DNA of 64,000 nucleotides from Solitalea agri (GCF_023914155.1 NZ_JAMWYS010000053.1:211339-275338); one strand, 5' to 3'. Counted from the stretch's first letter, positions 18,574 through 28,489 are shown. Program-made: numbers and translations. Notes: generated by a model not told the origin, from the sequence alone.

Positions 18574-20418
18574 TTATTTTTTAGGCGCAGTTTCAGTTTG
18601 CTGTTGCGATTGACTGTAAGCTTTAATTATTCTTTTTGTTACATCATCCCAGTTTACTAATGGGTAGATGTTGTATTGTACTGCTTGCTGATCAAACAAA
18701 GCTTTAAGCTCTTCCAATTTTTGAGGATACTTTTTAGCCAGATCAATACGTTCGTTAAAGTCCTCGTTCAGGTTATAAAGCTGCCAGGTATTATTGGTTT
18801 TATCAGCCACGCTAAAGTCATTCAATAAACCGTTGGTAATAGATGGTTTAAAGGCATAAGCTGCTTTCCAGCCATCTTTATACATACCTATAGAACCAAA
18901 AATGTAGTAGTATTGTGTAGTATGCTTCGAAATTGCTTTAGCATTGTCAAATGATTCATACAGTGATGAGCCGGTAATTGGATCTTGTTTGATTCCTTTG
19001 ATTTCAGAAGGTGCTTTAATGCCGGTAATATCAAGTGTGGTCGGCAAAATATCGCTTACATGTGAATATTGATTGCGAATTCCTCCTTTTTCTTTGATTC
19101 CATTTGGATAAAACACAATTAAAGGATTATGTGTACCGCCTTCGCTGTGCGCATCTTGTTTCCAATACTTGAATGGTGTGTTCGCAGCCTGTGCCCATCC
19201 AAGTGGATAATTGGCCTCTGTTCCAGCAGGTAAACCTATATCATCAATTTTAGCGAGGTTATATTGGATGTTTTCAGCTTCTGTATATGGCTTGGCAAAC
19301 AACTGACGGTCAATATCTCCATTAAGAGTGCCCTCTTTACTGGCACCGTTATCACCTAAAATTAAAACAATTACCGTGTTATCTAATTGTTTCGAAGCTT
19401 TAAGGTAATCTACTAAACGTTTGATCTCATGATCAGTATAAGTGAAATAACCTGCGTAAACCTCCATGAAACGGGTATAAAGTTTCTTTTCCTCGGCCGA
19501 AAGCGTGTTCCAAGCCTTAATATTAGGATTGCGTTCGGGTAATATGGCATTTTGCGGAATTACACCCAATTTTTTCTGATTGGCAAATACTCGTTCTCTG
19601 TAAACATCCCAACCTTCATCAAATTTGCCTTTGTATAAATCGCTCCATTCTTTTGACACTTGGTGAGGGGCGTGTGTAGCTCCTGGTGCGTAATACAAGA
19701 AGAACGGCTTGTCGGGAGCTGCAGCTTGTTGCCGTTGAAGATAAAACAAAGCTTTATCGGTTATGAGTTCGCTTAAATGTCTTCCATCTGGAGTGATTTT
19801 AGCGTTATCTTCTGCTAAGTCGGGTTTGTACTGGTCGGTTTGCGATCCTAGGAAACCATAAAAATGCTCAAAACCTTTTTCAGTTGGCCAATGGTCAAAC
19901 GGGCCGGCACTATTGTTTTCTTCATCAGGTGTTAAACCATATTTACCAACTGCAAAAGTGTTATAGCCATTATCTTTTAGCACCTCTGCAATCGTTCCCG
20001 CAGTCGAGGGGATTCGACCATCCCATCCCGGGAAACCGGCAGAAAGTATCTGGTGGGCAAATCCTCCCATGTGTACCGCATGCTGGTTGCGGCCGGTTAA
20101 CAGCGAGGCTCGGGTAGGGGCGCAGATGGCAGTTGTGTGGAAGTTAGTGAATCTTAATCCGTTATTAGCAAGACTGTCAATTGTTGGTGTATTAACCAAT
20201 CCGCCAAAAGACGAGCTGGCGCCATAACCAACATCATCGAGTAAGATCCAAATAACATTTGGAGCCCCATTAGGTGCTTTGGGGGCTTGTGGCCAGCTTT
20301 CGGTTGATTCAGATACGGTTTTGCCGATCTTTCCCTTAAATTCCGGATTTGTTTGAGCCTGCGATTGCCAGGCTAGCAATAGGCTCAATGTTGTTAAGTA
20401 AATGTTTTTCTTTCTCAT
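18574..20418 (-). CDS. Arylsulfatase (family S1), exported
   Basis: The 614-residue sulfatase has a signal peptide (LSLLLAWQSQAQ), N-terminal metal ligands in NVIWILLDDVGYG, and the type-I modification motif ICAPTRASLLTGRN, in which Cys99 should become formylglycine. The GKYG motif (NTFAVGKYGLTPD) and LGDNGASKEG are also sulfatase hallmarks. A C-terminal subdomain (DGWKAAYAF, WQLYNLNEDFNERIDLAKKYPQKLEELKALF) is standard for this family. It hydrolyses sulfate esters, in the periplasm or at the surface; the substrate is not apparent. No anaerobic sulfatase-maturating enzyme is encoded nearby. Confidence 0.94.
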   Translation of the reverse strand: MRKKNIYLTTLSLLLAWQSQAQTNPEFKGKIGKTVSESTESWPQAPKAPNGAPNVIWILLDDVGYGASSSFGGLVNTPTIDSLANNGLRFTNFHTTAICAPTRASLLTGRNQHAVHMGGFAHQILSAGFPGWDGRIPSTAGTIAEVLKDNGYNTFAVGKYGLTPDEENNSAGPFDHWPTEKGFEHFYGFLGSQTDQYKPDLAEDNAKITPDGRHLSELITDKALFYLQRQQAAAPDKPFFLYYAPGATHAPHQVSKEWSDLYKGKFDEGWDVYRERVFANQKKLGVIPQNAILPERNPNIKAWNTLSAEEKKLYTRFMEVYAGYFTYTDHEIKRLVDYLKASKQLDNTVIVLILGDNGASKEGTLNGDIDRQLFAKPYTEAENIQYNLAKIDDIGLPAGTEANYPLGWAQAANTPFKYWKQDAHSEGGTHNPLIVFYPNGIKEKGGIRNQYSHVSDILPTTLDITGIKAPSEIKGIKQDPITGSSLYESFDNAKAISKHTTQYYYIFGSIGMYKDGWKAAYAFKPSITNGLLNDFSVADKTNNTWQLYNLNEDFNERIDLAKKYPQKLEELKALFDQQAVQYNIYPLVNWDDVTKRIIKAYSQSQQQTETAPKK

Positions 20419-20474
20419 GGTGAGTTTGAATATGTTTTGCGTTAGTTACTGTACTAACAAACATAAGAAAATAT

Positions 20475-20518
20475 TTCACATAAACTATAAAGTCTATAGA
20501 ATTTATAGTTTATGTGAA
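20475..20518. promoter_or_regulatory. 17-bp perfect inverted repeat upstream of the arylsulfatase
   Basis: TTCACATAAACTATAAA (20475-20491) and its exact complement (20502-20518) are separated by 10 bases. The structure sits about 57-100 bases upstream of the arylsulfatase start codon. A second small dyad, GTTAGT-N6-ACTAAC, is at 20441-20458. These could be operators; a factor-independent terminator is less likely because the stem is AT-rich. Confidence 0.5.
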
Positions 20519-20668
20519 TTATGGAAACTAAAATCAATAACTAGGAAATTTAAAAACCATGAATATCTTTACCTGAAGATTCTGAAAAGGTATTTGGGAG
20601 ATATATGGGGCATAGACAATCGCATGAATTTTTAGCAGTAATTATAAACAGATACGACACTATCAATA

Positions 20669-21940
20669 ATGAAAAAATACTTAATGCATTTACCACTATC
20701 ATATAATTTGAGATTTATTTTAATTATTCTATCAGTCTTCGTCTCAAGTTATTGTTGTATGTCCCAAAAACTTACAAATGAAGTAAGATTGAGCAAATGG
20801 TCTAGTGAGGCCTGTGATAATACATTTGATCCTTACCGTTTAAAAACCAGAGTAACGAATATTGAATATACCGATACAACTACCATTTTTACTGTTAACT
20901 TTTCCGACAACTGCTGTGCTACCTTTAAACCAGCTATTCGTTTTTATAATAATAAATTAGTGTTTCTCCCTTATGAGGAATATACTGGCGACTATTGCAC
21001 CTGTAATTGTTGCTTTACAATCAGATATGAAGTTTTTGGGTTGAAAGAAAAGAAATATAGCTTGTACTTTAACGATAAGAAGATTGTGCTTTCAGATGAT
21101 TTCTATGATACGGTAAAACCATCATTTCAGTATTATAACGGAAAAAAAATTAATAGCATTAATAAATACGGCTTTAAAGAAGGTTTATGGGTAACATTTT
21201 ACAAAAATGGTCATGAAAAGGAAGTGAGTCTATATCCAGAACAATCAATGTATTTTGAACCAAAAACGATCTGGTCAAAAGGGTATCATCCTAATGGAAA
21301 TCTATCTTTTTACGATAGAAATGATACGTCTGAGGCCTGGTTTGAAGATAAGGAGTTAAAGTATCAATTTATTGAATTTAAAGTCGATGATACTCTCTAC
21401 ACAAAGCTTTTAAAAAAGTTTGATAATAAGGTGGTTGAAACCGAATTCTTGCTAAAGGGTTATCAAACATTAAAGAATGGGTTGCAATCTGATTATGCAG
21501 AAGGTTGGCAAACTGAAACGATTTATAAAAGAAAATATTTCAAAAGTGGAAAACCACAGTCTATTTTAGGTGTGGATACTAGCTATACTTGGTTTGAAAC
21601 AGGACAAGTTGAGTCAAAAAGATATAAGTCAGGTATGGTGAAATTTGACACTAAAGGACAAATAGTAGAGCAAGGATTTAACTGGGTGGAAAGAGTTCCT
21701 GAATTTTATATTGATTTGCAAAACAGTCTAGATGTTCTGTTCGATTCAAATAATACAATCAGGGAAATATCTTTAAACAGAGATGAAACCACACTTGGAG
21801 GGGTTACCGGTGGTAATCGTTATTACTGGAAGTGGGATGCAAAAAAGAATCTGATTGAATCACCTAAAAATTGGAATGAGGCATTGCCTTGGGAAAGATT
21901 CAATGAAATGCAAGTGTATTTCAAAAAGGATCGCGGCTAA
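20669..21940 (+). CDS. Exported protein with YwqK/MORN-like repeats, function unknown
   Basis: The 423-residue protein starts with a signal peptide (LRFILIILSVFVSSYCCMSQ). An N-terminal region of about 120 residues is rich in cysteine (NFSDNCCATF, DYCTCNCCFTIRYEVF). After that come repeats of the form YxNGxxxxxxxYxxG (GFKEGLWVTFYKNGHEKEVSLYPEQ, KGYHPNGNLSFYDRND, YFKSGKPQSILGVDTSYTWFETGQVESKRYKSG), typical of YwqK/MORN-like beta-repeat proteins. By eye the gene is more AT-rich than its neighbours, which may indicate acquisition. No function can be assigned. Confidence 0.8.
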   Translation: MKKYLMHLPLSYNLRFILIILSVFVSSYCCMSQKLTNEVRLSKWSSEACDNTFDPYRLKTRVTNIEYTDTTTIFTVNFSDNCCATFKPAIRFYNNKLVFLPYEEYTGDYCTCNCCFTIRYEVFGLKEKKYSLYFNDKKIVLSDDFYDTVKPSFQYYNGKKINSINKYGFKEGLWVTFYKNGHEKEVSLYPEQSMYFEPKTIWSKGYHPNGNLSFYDRNDTSEAWFEDKELKYQFIEFKVDDTLYTKLLKKFDNKVVETEFLLKGYQTLKNGLQSDYAEGWQTETIYKRKYFKSGKPQSILGVDTSYTWFETGQVESKRYKSGMVKFDTKGQIVEQGFNWVERVPEFYIDLQNSLDVLFDSNNTIREISLNRDETTLGGVTGGNRYYWKWDAKKNLIESPKNWNEALPWERFNEMQVYFKKDRG

Positions 21941-22044
21941 TTAAGATAGGGTATATTAATGTAGGCATTCTTTTCATGTAATGTCTGTACGGATTTTATC
22001 AGTATATAAAGATCAATTGTTTTCCCACTGGCAATCGTGCGTCT

Positions 22045-22089
22045 GAGCGTAGTCGAAGGCTTTGTACTAAAAACGCTTCGACTACGCTC
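22045..22089. repeat. Dispersed palindromic repeat (GAGCGTAGTCGAAG ... CTTCGACTACGCTC)
   Basis: Perfect 14-bp arms at 22045-22058 and 22076-22089 enclose a 17-base spacer. This sequence type is widely dispersed in intergenic regions of several bacterial groups as a REP-like element. It lies between the YwqK-like gene and the aminotransferase gene and may also act as a transcriptional barrier. Confidence 0.65.
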
Positions 22090-22238
22090 TGTGTGATGAC
22101 GTGGAAGTAGATTGAATAATGATTATTGAGTACTCTCTGGTCTCTGATTTTAATAGAATAAGTGCTAATGTTTGCGTTTAATTGCCTAAATTTCAAATAC
22201 TTATTTTTTTCTGTTCAACCAATCAATCTACATTTATC

Positions 22239-23537
22239 ATGCAACGACGAAGTTTTTTACAACTCACAGGACTGGCTCTTGGAGCAAGTGCTATTAATCC
22301 TGTCTTTGCCTTTGATACAATTAAAATCAATAGACCTGGTTTCAGTACCTGGGCCGATATCCGAAAACAGTTTTTATTAGAACCGGGTAAAGTGCATATG
22401 TCTCAAATGTTATTGGCGACTAATCCAACCGAAGTTCGAGAAGCTATTGATCAGCATCGGAAAATGCTGAATGAAAACCCGGTTGATTACTGGGAAAATA
22501 ACTGGATCCAATTCGAAGAGAAAATGAGGCAAGCTGCAGCCAACTATATTGGTGCAGAAATAGGAGAGGTGGCATTAATGGGAAGCACTACAATGGGTTT
22601 GGGTACATTATACAGTGGTTTGAAGCTTAAGGAAGGTGACGAAATACTGACCACTGTTCACGATCATTTTTCTACGGAAAAGTCGATAGAATATGGTGTG
22701 ATGAAGAATAAAGCTTCAGTACGAAAAATTACCCTGTACGAAAATCCGGCAACTGCAAATGCCGATGATATGGCAACTATTTTAGCAAAATCAATTCAAC
22801 CTGCAACTCGTGTTGTTGCTGTTACCTGGGTGCATTCATGCACGGGAATGAAATTGCCGATCCGTAAACTTGCCGACGTTGTTAAAAAAGCAAACGAACA
22901 ACGCTCAGCTTCAAACAGGATTTACTTCTGCGTTGACGGCGTGCATGGTTTTGGTGTAGAGAATGTAAGTATGAAGGATTTAGGCTGCGACTTTTTTGCT
23001 GCCAGTTGCCATAAATGGATTTTCGGTCCAAGAGGAACAGGGCTGCTGTTTGCTAAAAAAGATGCATGGGACATGTTGGTGCCAACAATTCCGTCGTTTG
23101 ATAAGGCTTATCTAGAATGGTTGGGTTTAATGCCTAAAGAGGAACTGACTTTCGGTGATGTGTTTAATGTAGGAGGTTTCCATTCATTTGAAAACCGATG
23201 GGCTTTGGATAAGGCTTTTGATTTTCATAATACAATTGGCAAGGCAAAAGTAGAAGAGCGAACCCATCAATTAAATACAATGCTTAAAGAAGGGTTAAAG
23301 GAAATTAAGCATATTAAGCTGCATACCCCTGTTTCCGCGCAACTTTCATGCGGAATTAATTGCTTTGAGGTTGATGGACTAAAGCCAGATGAAGTGGTGA
23401 AGCGTTTGCACCAGAAGAATATAATTGCCACGTCATCGCCCTATCGGATCAGTTATGCCCGTTTAACGCCAAGTATTATTAATAGCGAGGATGATGTTAA
23501 GCGATGTTTAGCTGAACTTGAACGAATAAAAACCTAA
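22239..23537 (+). CDS. Class V aminotransferase-fold PLP enzyme with Tat-type signal
   Basis: The 432-residue protein starts at 22239 with MQRRSFLQLTGLALGAS, a twin-arginine signal; an upstream in-frame TTG at 22182 is less plausible. The fold is class V aminotransferase, close to cysteine-desulfurase or isopenicillin-N-epimerase-like proteins: TTVHDHFSTEKSIEYG, the PLP Asp region YFCVDGVHGFG, and the Schiff-base Lys259 in SCHKWIFGPRGTG. The C-terminal small domain ends PYRISYARLTPSIINSEDDVKR. Export of a folded PLP enzyme by Tat is consistent with cofactor loading in the cytoplasm. The substrate is unknown. Confidence 0.9.
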   Translation: MQRRSFLQLTGLALGASAINPVFAFDTIKINRPGFSTWADIRKQFLLEPGKVHMSQMLLATNPTEVREAIDQHRKMLNENPVDYWENNWIQFEEKMRQAAANYIGAEIGEVALMGSTTMGLGTLYSGLKLKEGDEILTTVHDHFSTEKSIEYGVMKNKASVRKITLYENPATANADDMATILAKSIQPATRVVAVTWVHSCTGMKLPIRKLADVVKKANEQRSASNRIYFCVDGVHGFGVENVSMKDLGCDFFAASCHKWIFGPRGTGLLFAKKDAWDMLVPTIPSFDKAYLEWLGLMPKEELTFGDVFNVGGFHSFENRWALDKAFDFHNTIGKAKVEERTHQLNTMLKEGLKEIKHIKLHTPVSAQLSCGINCFEVDGLKPDEVVKRLHQKNIIATSSPYRISYARLTPSIINSEDDVKRCLAELERIKT

Positions 23538-23565
23538 GTAAAAAGAAACTTTTTTTCATTTAAGA

Positions 23566-23598
23566 GGGACAATCTGACTAATAGTGATCGTCCTTTTC
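23566..23598 (+). terminator. Weak terminator after the aminotransferase gene
   Basis: AGGGAC near 23566 can pair with GTCCTT near 23591 and is followed by a T-rich stretch. The stem is imperfect and the call is tentative. Confidence 0.4.
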
Positions 23599-23747
23599 TT
23601 TTGATTATACCCGCTGTATAAAACTGTTGATATTAATTTTTTTTAAAGACTATGATTGGCTTGCGATTGAATTTTAATATGCTGTTTTGTATTCGTTTTG
23701 TTGCGTTATTGCAATATTAGGCAGTATTTAAATAATGTTTCTGTATT

Positions 23748-23777
23748 AAAACTGCATAAAACTGCTTAAAATGCATT
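23748..23777. promoter_or_regulatory. Three 10-bp-phased operator-like repeats
   Basis: AAAACTGCAT (23748-23757), AAAACTGCTT (23758-23767) and AAAATGCATT (23768-23777) stand in tandem with exact 10-bp spacing about 180 bases upstream of the SusC start. A related sequence, AAAACTGCATTAAAGCA, is on the minus strand at 40125-40141, upstream of the DeoR-type gene. Confidence 0.5.
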
Positions 23778-23805
23778 ATTTTTAATCGTAACGAGTATGT
23801 TACAT

Positions 23806-23825
23806 GCGTGTTTGTGCGTTTTTGT
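23806..23825. promoter_or_regulatory. Pair of 10-bp direct repeats GCGTNTTTGT (operator candidate)
   Basis: GCGTGTTTGT and GCGTTTTTGT are adjacent. The 14-base string TGTGCGTTTTTGTG at 23813-23826 recurs exactly at 29029-29042, upstream of the metallophosphoesterase gene, linking the two transcription units. Confidence 0.55.
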
Positions 23826-23957
23826 GAAATAATATTTTATGTTTGAATTGTCGGGGGATATATAATTTTTCCTCTGATAAGGTCGGGGAGAATGGTGCCA
23901 ATAATTATGAAGTTAAATGTTGAACCAAAAATTACTTATCAATTCAAACAGTTTATT

Positions 23958-26900
23958 ATGAAACAAAGACTACTCAATTTCTTACTCGTGGGATTGGTCT
24001 TTATGTCGCTGCAGGTTTTTGCACAGCAAAAGGAAGTAACAGGGACTGTTATTTCAGCAGAGGATAATCAGCCAATTCCGGGAGTTTCAGTGCTCATCAA
24101 AGGAACCGCTAAAGGGACTCAAACTGACGTTAATGGTTTTTACAAAATTAGTGTTGAACAAGGTCAAACACTTGTTTTTAATTTTGTAGGAACAAAAGAG
24201 GCTAGCGTTACTGTTGGCAGCTCATCTAAAATCAATGTTACATTACAATCTGATGCAAAAGCATTGGGTGAAGTAGTGGTAACAGCTTTAGGTCAGAAAC
24301 AAAACAAACGATCACTGGCATATGCTGTGCAAGAGATTAAAGGTTCTGATCTGAACGATGGAAATCAAACCAATGCTCTTAACGCTTTAAAAGCTAAAGC
24401 TGCAGGTGTTCAGATTACAAGTTCAGGCGGTGCAGCAGGAGCAGGATCGCGCATCCAGATTCGTGGTGTAAACTCATTAAATCCAAGCGCAAACAACCAG
24501 CCTTTGTTTATCATTGATGGTGTTCCGGTTTCAAACGAAACGGATAACTTCGGTGGATCTTCAGGAGATAGCTTTCAGAACACTAACCGTTTTTCGGATA
24601 TCAACCCTGATGATATTGAAAGCATGACCATTCTTAAAGGCCCTTCAGCATCTGTATTATATGGTTTACGTGCTGCAAACGGTGCAGTTGTAGTTACTAC
24701 AAAATCAGGTAAAGCAGGTAAGGCAAGTATGAATTATAAAGTATCATACAGCTTTGATGATGTGACCAAAACTCCTCCAATTCAAACTCGGTATGGTAAT
24801 GGTAATAATGGCATGTATACACCAAGTGTAAATACATGGGGCCCGCTTGTAAATGGCGCTCCAACATACAATCCGTATGATATGTATTTCCAAACTGGTC
24901 ATCAATTACAAAATTCGTTCACAATGAGCGGAGGGTCAGAAAAAGCGACTTATTTTACCTCGATTTCGAATTCTTCACAAACAGGTGTTGCTCAAAACTC
25001 TGATTATGGCAAAACATCCATTCGTTTAGCAGGAACTTTACGTGCTTCTGATCAGGTTAAGTTTGACGCATCTGCGAATTATATTCGTTCGGGAGGTACT
25101 AATCCAAGAGTGGGGGTAAGCTCAGGAGCTATTTTCTACTTAATGAAGCATACCAATACTGTTGATCCAAGTGATTATCTAAATGCAGATGGAACTGAAA
25201 AAGTTTATAATGCTGCAATTAATAACCCGTTTTATTTTTCTGAAAACGCATTCTTAAATGATAATGTAAACCGGGTTATTGGAAATCTGGGAGTTGACTA
25301 TTCTCCGTTAAAATGGTTATCGTTGAATTATAAAATTGGTTTGGATAACTATTCGGATTTCCGTCGAAACTATAATGAAACAGGTTTGTTAATTAGCTCT
25401 CTTGGTTCAATGGGCGAACAGCGTATAGGATATTCAGAGGTTAACTCTAATTTTATTGCTAAAGCCAACCAAAGATTAAGCGAAAACTGGAATGCAAACT
25501 TTTTGATTGGTCAGTCTTATACTAATATCAAAAGATCAAGCTTATCAACAAGTGGTAGCCAGGCAATTGTTCCAGGTTTAGAAAGTATTAACAACTATGT
25601 AGTTTATCAGTCTTCAAATTATCCAAGCGAAAAAAATATGATTGGTGTTTTTGGAGACGTGAAAGTTGACTACAAGAATCAGTTGTTCCTTAGCTTAACA
25701 GGAAGAAATGACTGGTCATCTACTTTGCCTAAGCAGAACAGATCATTCTTCTATCCTTCTGCAAGTGTAGCTTATGTATTTACTGAGCTTCCTTTCTTGA
25801 AAAATAATTCAATCTTAAGCTTCGGTAAATTCAGAGCATCGTACGCTGAGGTGGGTAAAGATGCTGACCCTTACCAAATTGGTGTATATTATTCAACCTT
25901 ACAAGCATATAGTGGTGTAAGCGGTATTTACAGAAATACATCTTTAGGTTTCGAAAACCTAAAACCAGAAAGAACTAAAGGTATTGAGTTTGGTGGTGAG
26001 TTTAGATTCTTAAATGATCGAATTACTTTAGACGCCAACTACGCAATTGCAAATAGTATTGACCAAATCGTGCCAGTTCCGGTTAGTTACTCATCAGGTT
26101 ATGATGTGTATGTAACCAATGCGGGTCAAATTAGAAATAAAACCCTTGAATTCGTTTTAAATGCAACGTTATTGAATAAAAGTGATTTCAAATGGGATTT
26201 GAACGCTAACTGGGCACAAACTAAAGGTCGTGTAATTTCAATGCCTCCGGGAGTGAATGAAATTATCTTTAACCCAGCAACACCTTGGAATAAGCAAATT
26301 ATTAAAACAGGTGGTCGTCCTGGTGATTGGTATGGTTGGCCGTTAACTCGTGCTCAAAATGGCCAGTTATTAATTGGTGCTGATGGGTATCCAATTGTTC
26401 CTTCAAACTTAGATCAAAACACCTTAATTGGTAATGCTTACCCTGATTGGACTGGTGGTTTAGGTAGCTCATTGTCATACAAGGGCTTATCGTTCTCATT
26501 CTTGTTTAACTTCCGTAAAGGTGGTTTTGTGAATGATATTGTTAAATGGCAACGCTATACAACAGGTATTGGTGCTGAAACAGAGATGAGAAATACCATG
26601 GTTGTGTTTAAAGGGGTTGTGAATAAAGGAACAACTGAAAATCCAGTTTATGAGCAGAATACTAAACAGGTAATGATTGATCAGAACTTTTATAATGCAG
26701 CATTCCGCTACCGTTTATCGTCTGAAAACAATGGTTTCCAGGATGCCTCATGGATCAGATTGCAAAATGTTTCTTTAGGTTATAATTTACCTACAACTTG
26801 GTTGAACAAGACCTTTGTTAAATCTGCTTCTGTATCGGTTACAGCAAATAATTTATGGGTAACTACTCCGTTTGTTGGGTTTGATCCTGAGTCAAGTACT

Positions 26901-26990
26901 TATGGTGCAGGTTCTAACGCGGTAGGTTATGTTGGTACAGGTGTGCCTTCTACCAGAAATGTTTATGTTGCCTTTAATGTTAATTTCTAG
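23958..26990 (+). CDS. SusC/RagA-type TonB-dependent transporter (putative muropeptide/amino-sugar uptake)
   Basis: From Met at 23958 (preferred to 23892, because the signal peptide LLVGLVFMSLQVFAQ then starts the protein) there are 1010 residues. The order is carboxypeptidase-D-like domain (VTGTVISAEDNQPIPGVSVLIKG), SusC signature (GEVVVTALGQKQNKR), plug (ILKGPSASVLYGLRAANGAVVVTTKSG) and a barrel ending YVAFNVNF. It pairs with the SusD-like gene 11 bases downstream. The substrate is inferred from the following NagZ-type, MurQ and lactate genes to be peptidoglycan-derived amino-sugar material; the protein itself does not reveal it. Confidence 0.93.
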   Translation: MKQRLLNFLLVGLVFMSLQVFAQQKEVTGTVISAEDNQPIPGVSVLIKGTAKGTQTDVNGFYKISVEQGQTLVFNFVGTKEASVTVGSSSKINVTLQSDAKALGEVVVTALGQKQNKRSLAYAVQEIKGSDLNDGNQTNALNALKAKAAGVQITSSGGAAGAGSRIQIRGVNSLNPSANNQPLFIIDGVPVSNETDNFGGSSGDSFQNTNRFSDINPDDIESMTILKGPSASVLYGLRAANGAVVVTTKSGKAGKASMNYKVSYSFDDVTKTPPIQTRYGNGNNGMYTPSVNTWGPLVNGAPTYNPYDMYFQTGHQLQNSFTMSGGSEKATYFTSISNSSQTGVAQNSDYGKTSIRLAGTLRASDQVKFDASANYIRSGGTNPRVGVSSGAIFYLMKHTNTVDPSDYLNADGTEKVYNAAINNPFYFSENAFLNDNVNRVIGNLGVDYSPLKWLSLNYKIGLDNYSDFRRNYNETGLLISSLGSMGEQRIGYSEVNSNFIAKANQRLSENWNANFLIGQSYTNIKRSSLSTSGSQAIVPGLESINNYVVYQSSNYPSEKNMIGVFGDVKVDYKNQLFLSLTGRNDWSSTLPKQNRSFFYPSASVAYVFTELPFLKNNSILSFGKFRASYAEVGKDADPYQIGVYYSTLQAYSGVSGIYRNTSLGFENLKPERTKGIEFGGEFRFLNDRITLDANYAIANSIDQIVPVPVSYSSGYDVYVTNAGQIRNKTLEFVLNATLLNKSDFKWDLNANWAQTKGRVISMPPGVNEIIFNPATPWNKQIIKTGGRPGDWYGWPLTRAQNGQLLIGADGYPIVPSNLDQNTLIGNAYPDWTGGLGSSLSYKGLSFSFLFNFRKGGFVNDIVKWQRYTTGIGAETEMRNTMVVFKGVVNKGTTENPVYEQNTKQVMIDQNFYNAAFRYRLSSENNGFQDASWIRLQNVSLGYNLPTTWLNKTFVKSASVSVTANNLWVTTPFVGFDPESSTYGAGSNAVGYVGTGVPSTRNVYVAFNVNF

Positions 26991-27001
26991 TTAAGACTTA
27001 T

Positions 27002-28471
27002 ATGAAATCAAAATATATCAAACATTCATTGGTGGCACTTGGTTTGGGCATGGTTACGGCTTCATGTGGGAATCTTTTAGATATCAATGATGATCCGGCC
27101 AGACTAACCAGTAATCAAGTAACAATTTCAGGATTGCTGCCAACTGCAATTCAATACACCGCAAACTCATACTGGAATGTTGGACAGTATGGTAATTATT
27201 ATCCTCAATACTTAGCTGGACATTCGGGTCAGGAAAAAAATATCGACTCGTATACTCCTTATGGTTTTGATAATATTTGGGAAACCTCTTACCTAAGAGC
27301 TATGCCTAATTTAAAAGAGCTTATTGATAGAGCTGAAGCTCAGGGAGCTCCACAGTATGCTGGTGTGGCCAAGGTTTTAATGGCACTTAATTTAATGCAA
27401 TGCACTGATTTATGGGGAGATCTTCCTTATAGCGAAGCATTTAAAGGAAGCGCGGTGTTAATGCCAAAGTATGACAAGCAACAGGATATTTATGGTGTAC
27501 ATCTTAAAAATCTTTTGGATGAGGCTATTGCTGATTTAGATCAGGCACCTCCAGCTTCGGCAACTTTAAAGGTAGGGGCGAGCGATTTGATTTATGGTGG
27601 AACTATTGCAAAATGGAAAATGGCTGCTTACGCTGTTAGATCAAGATACTATTTGCATTTAGGTAAAAAGGATCCTGCTAATTATGCTAAAGCTGCTGCA
27701 GATGCTCAAAATGCATTTAATGATAGAACCGGAGCTGCTGACTTAGAATTAAAGTATCCTGCCGATCGAGTAATTACCTGGTCATGGTACAGCTATATTT
27801 TTAAAACAGCTGCGGCCAGCCGTTCTGCTCGTCCTTCTAAATATTTTGTTGATTTAATGAATGGGTCTGCAACAGGTGTTTATCCTGGTTTGGTTGATCC
27901 TCGTATCTCAAAATTAGTTGATAACGGTGGTGCTGCCACTTATGTTGGTCGTCCGGTGGGTGTTTTAGGTACTGATGCTGGTGCAGCTGCGGCTAATACT
28001 GATCTTACCGATAAAACTTTTTACGGTAAACAGTTTACTGTTACTCCTCTTATTTCATATGCTGAAGTTCAGTTTATCAAAGCCGAATCATTGTTTTCTA
28101 CTGATAAAGCTGCATCATATGCTGCATTTTTAGAAGGCATCAAAAGCAGCATGTTAAAATTTGGAGTTGATAATGCATCGATTGATGCTTATGTGAACAA
28201 CTCGTTAATTTCAAAAGGAGCAGCTAATTTGACAATTTCTGATATCATGCTTCAAAAGTACATTGCTTTATTCTTGCAAATGGAGACATGGACAGACATG
28301 AGAAGACATCAGTATGACCCAACTGTTTACGTTGGTTTAACTCAACCAGGGTTAAATCAGTTAGGAACTAGCTGGGTTCAAAGAGCTAAATATCCTGATA
28401 ATGAGCCTGGAAGAAATGTGAATGTGCCTAAAGTGGGTAACCAGGCTGAGAAAATTTGGTTGTTTCAATAA
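27002..28471 (+). CDS. SusD-like nutrient-binding outer-membrane lipoprotein (SusD-like_2 type)
   Basis: The 489-residue lipoprotein (GLGMVTASCGNLLDINDDP) matches the SusD-like_2 branch: NLLDINDDPARLTS at the N-terminus, VAKVLMALNLMQCTDLWGDLPYSEAFKG, and YAEVQFIKAESLFS and ALFLQMETWTDMRRHQYDPT in the C-terminal half. It is the expected extracellular lid of the preceding SusC. Proteins of this branch often serve peptide or amino-sugar type substrates, but this is not decisive. Confidence 0.93.
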   Translation: MKSKYIKHSLVALGLGMVTASCGNLLDINDDPARLTSNQVTISGLLPTAIQYTANSYWNVGQYGNYYPQYLAGHSGQEKNIDSYTPYGFDNIWETSYLRAMPNLKELIDRAEAQGAPQYAGVAKVLMALNLMQCTDLWGDLPYSEAFKGSAVLMPKYDKQQDIYGVHLKNLLDEAIADLDQAPPASATLKVGASDLIYGGTIAKWKMAAYAVRSRYYLHLGKKDPANYAKAAADAQNAFNDRTGAADLELKYPADRVITWSWYSYIFKTAAASRSARPSKYFVDLMNGSATGVYPGLVDPRISKLVDNGGAATYVGRPVGVLGTDAGAAAANTDLTDKTFYGKQFTVTPLISYAEVQFIKAESLFSTDKAASYAAFLEGIKSSMLKFGVDNASIDAYVNNSLISKGAANLTISDIMLQKYIALFLQMETWTDMRRHQYDPTVYVGLTQPGLNQLGTSWVQRAKYPDNEPGRNVNVPKVGNQAEKIWLFQ

Positions 28472-28489
28472 TTCATAAAGATTAAAGTG

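Larger units (their letters stand above)
23538..23957. other. Regulatory spacer upstream of the second SusC operon
   Basis: This 420-base gene-free stretch holds a weak terminator near 23566-23598, three 10-bp-phased AAAACTGCAT-type units (23748-23777) and two 10-bp-phased GCGTNTTTGT units (23806-23825). I see no ORF worth calling. Confidence 0.6.

Noticed and set aside
20402-20635. 77-codon plus-strand ORF overlapping the arylsulfatase start
   Set aside because: It crosses the long inverted repeat and promoter region and has random-looking composition.
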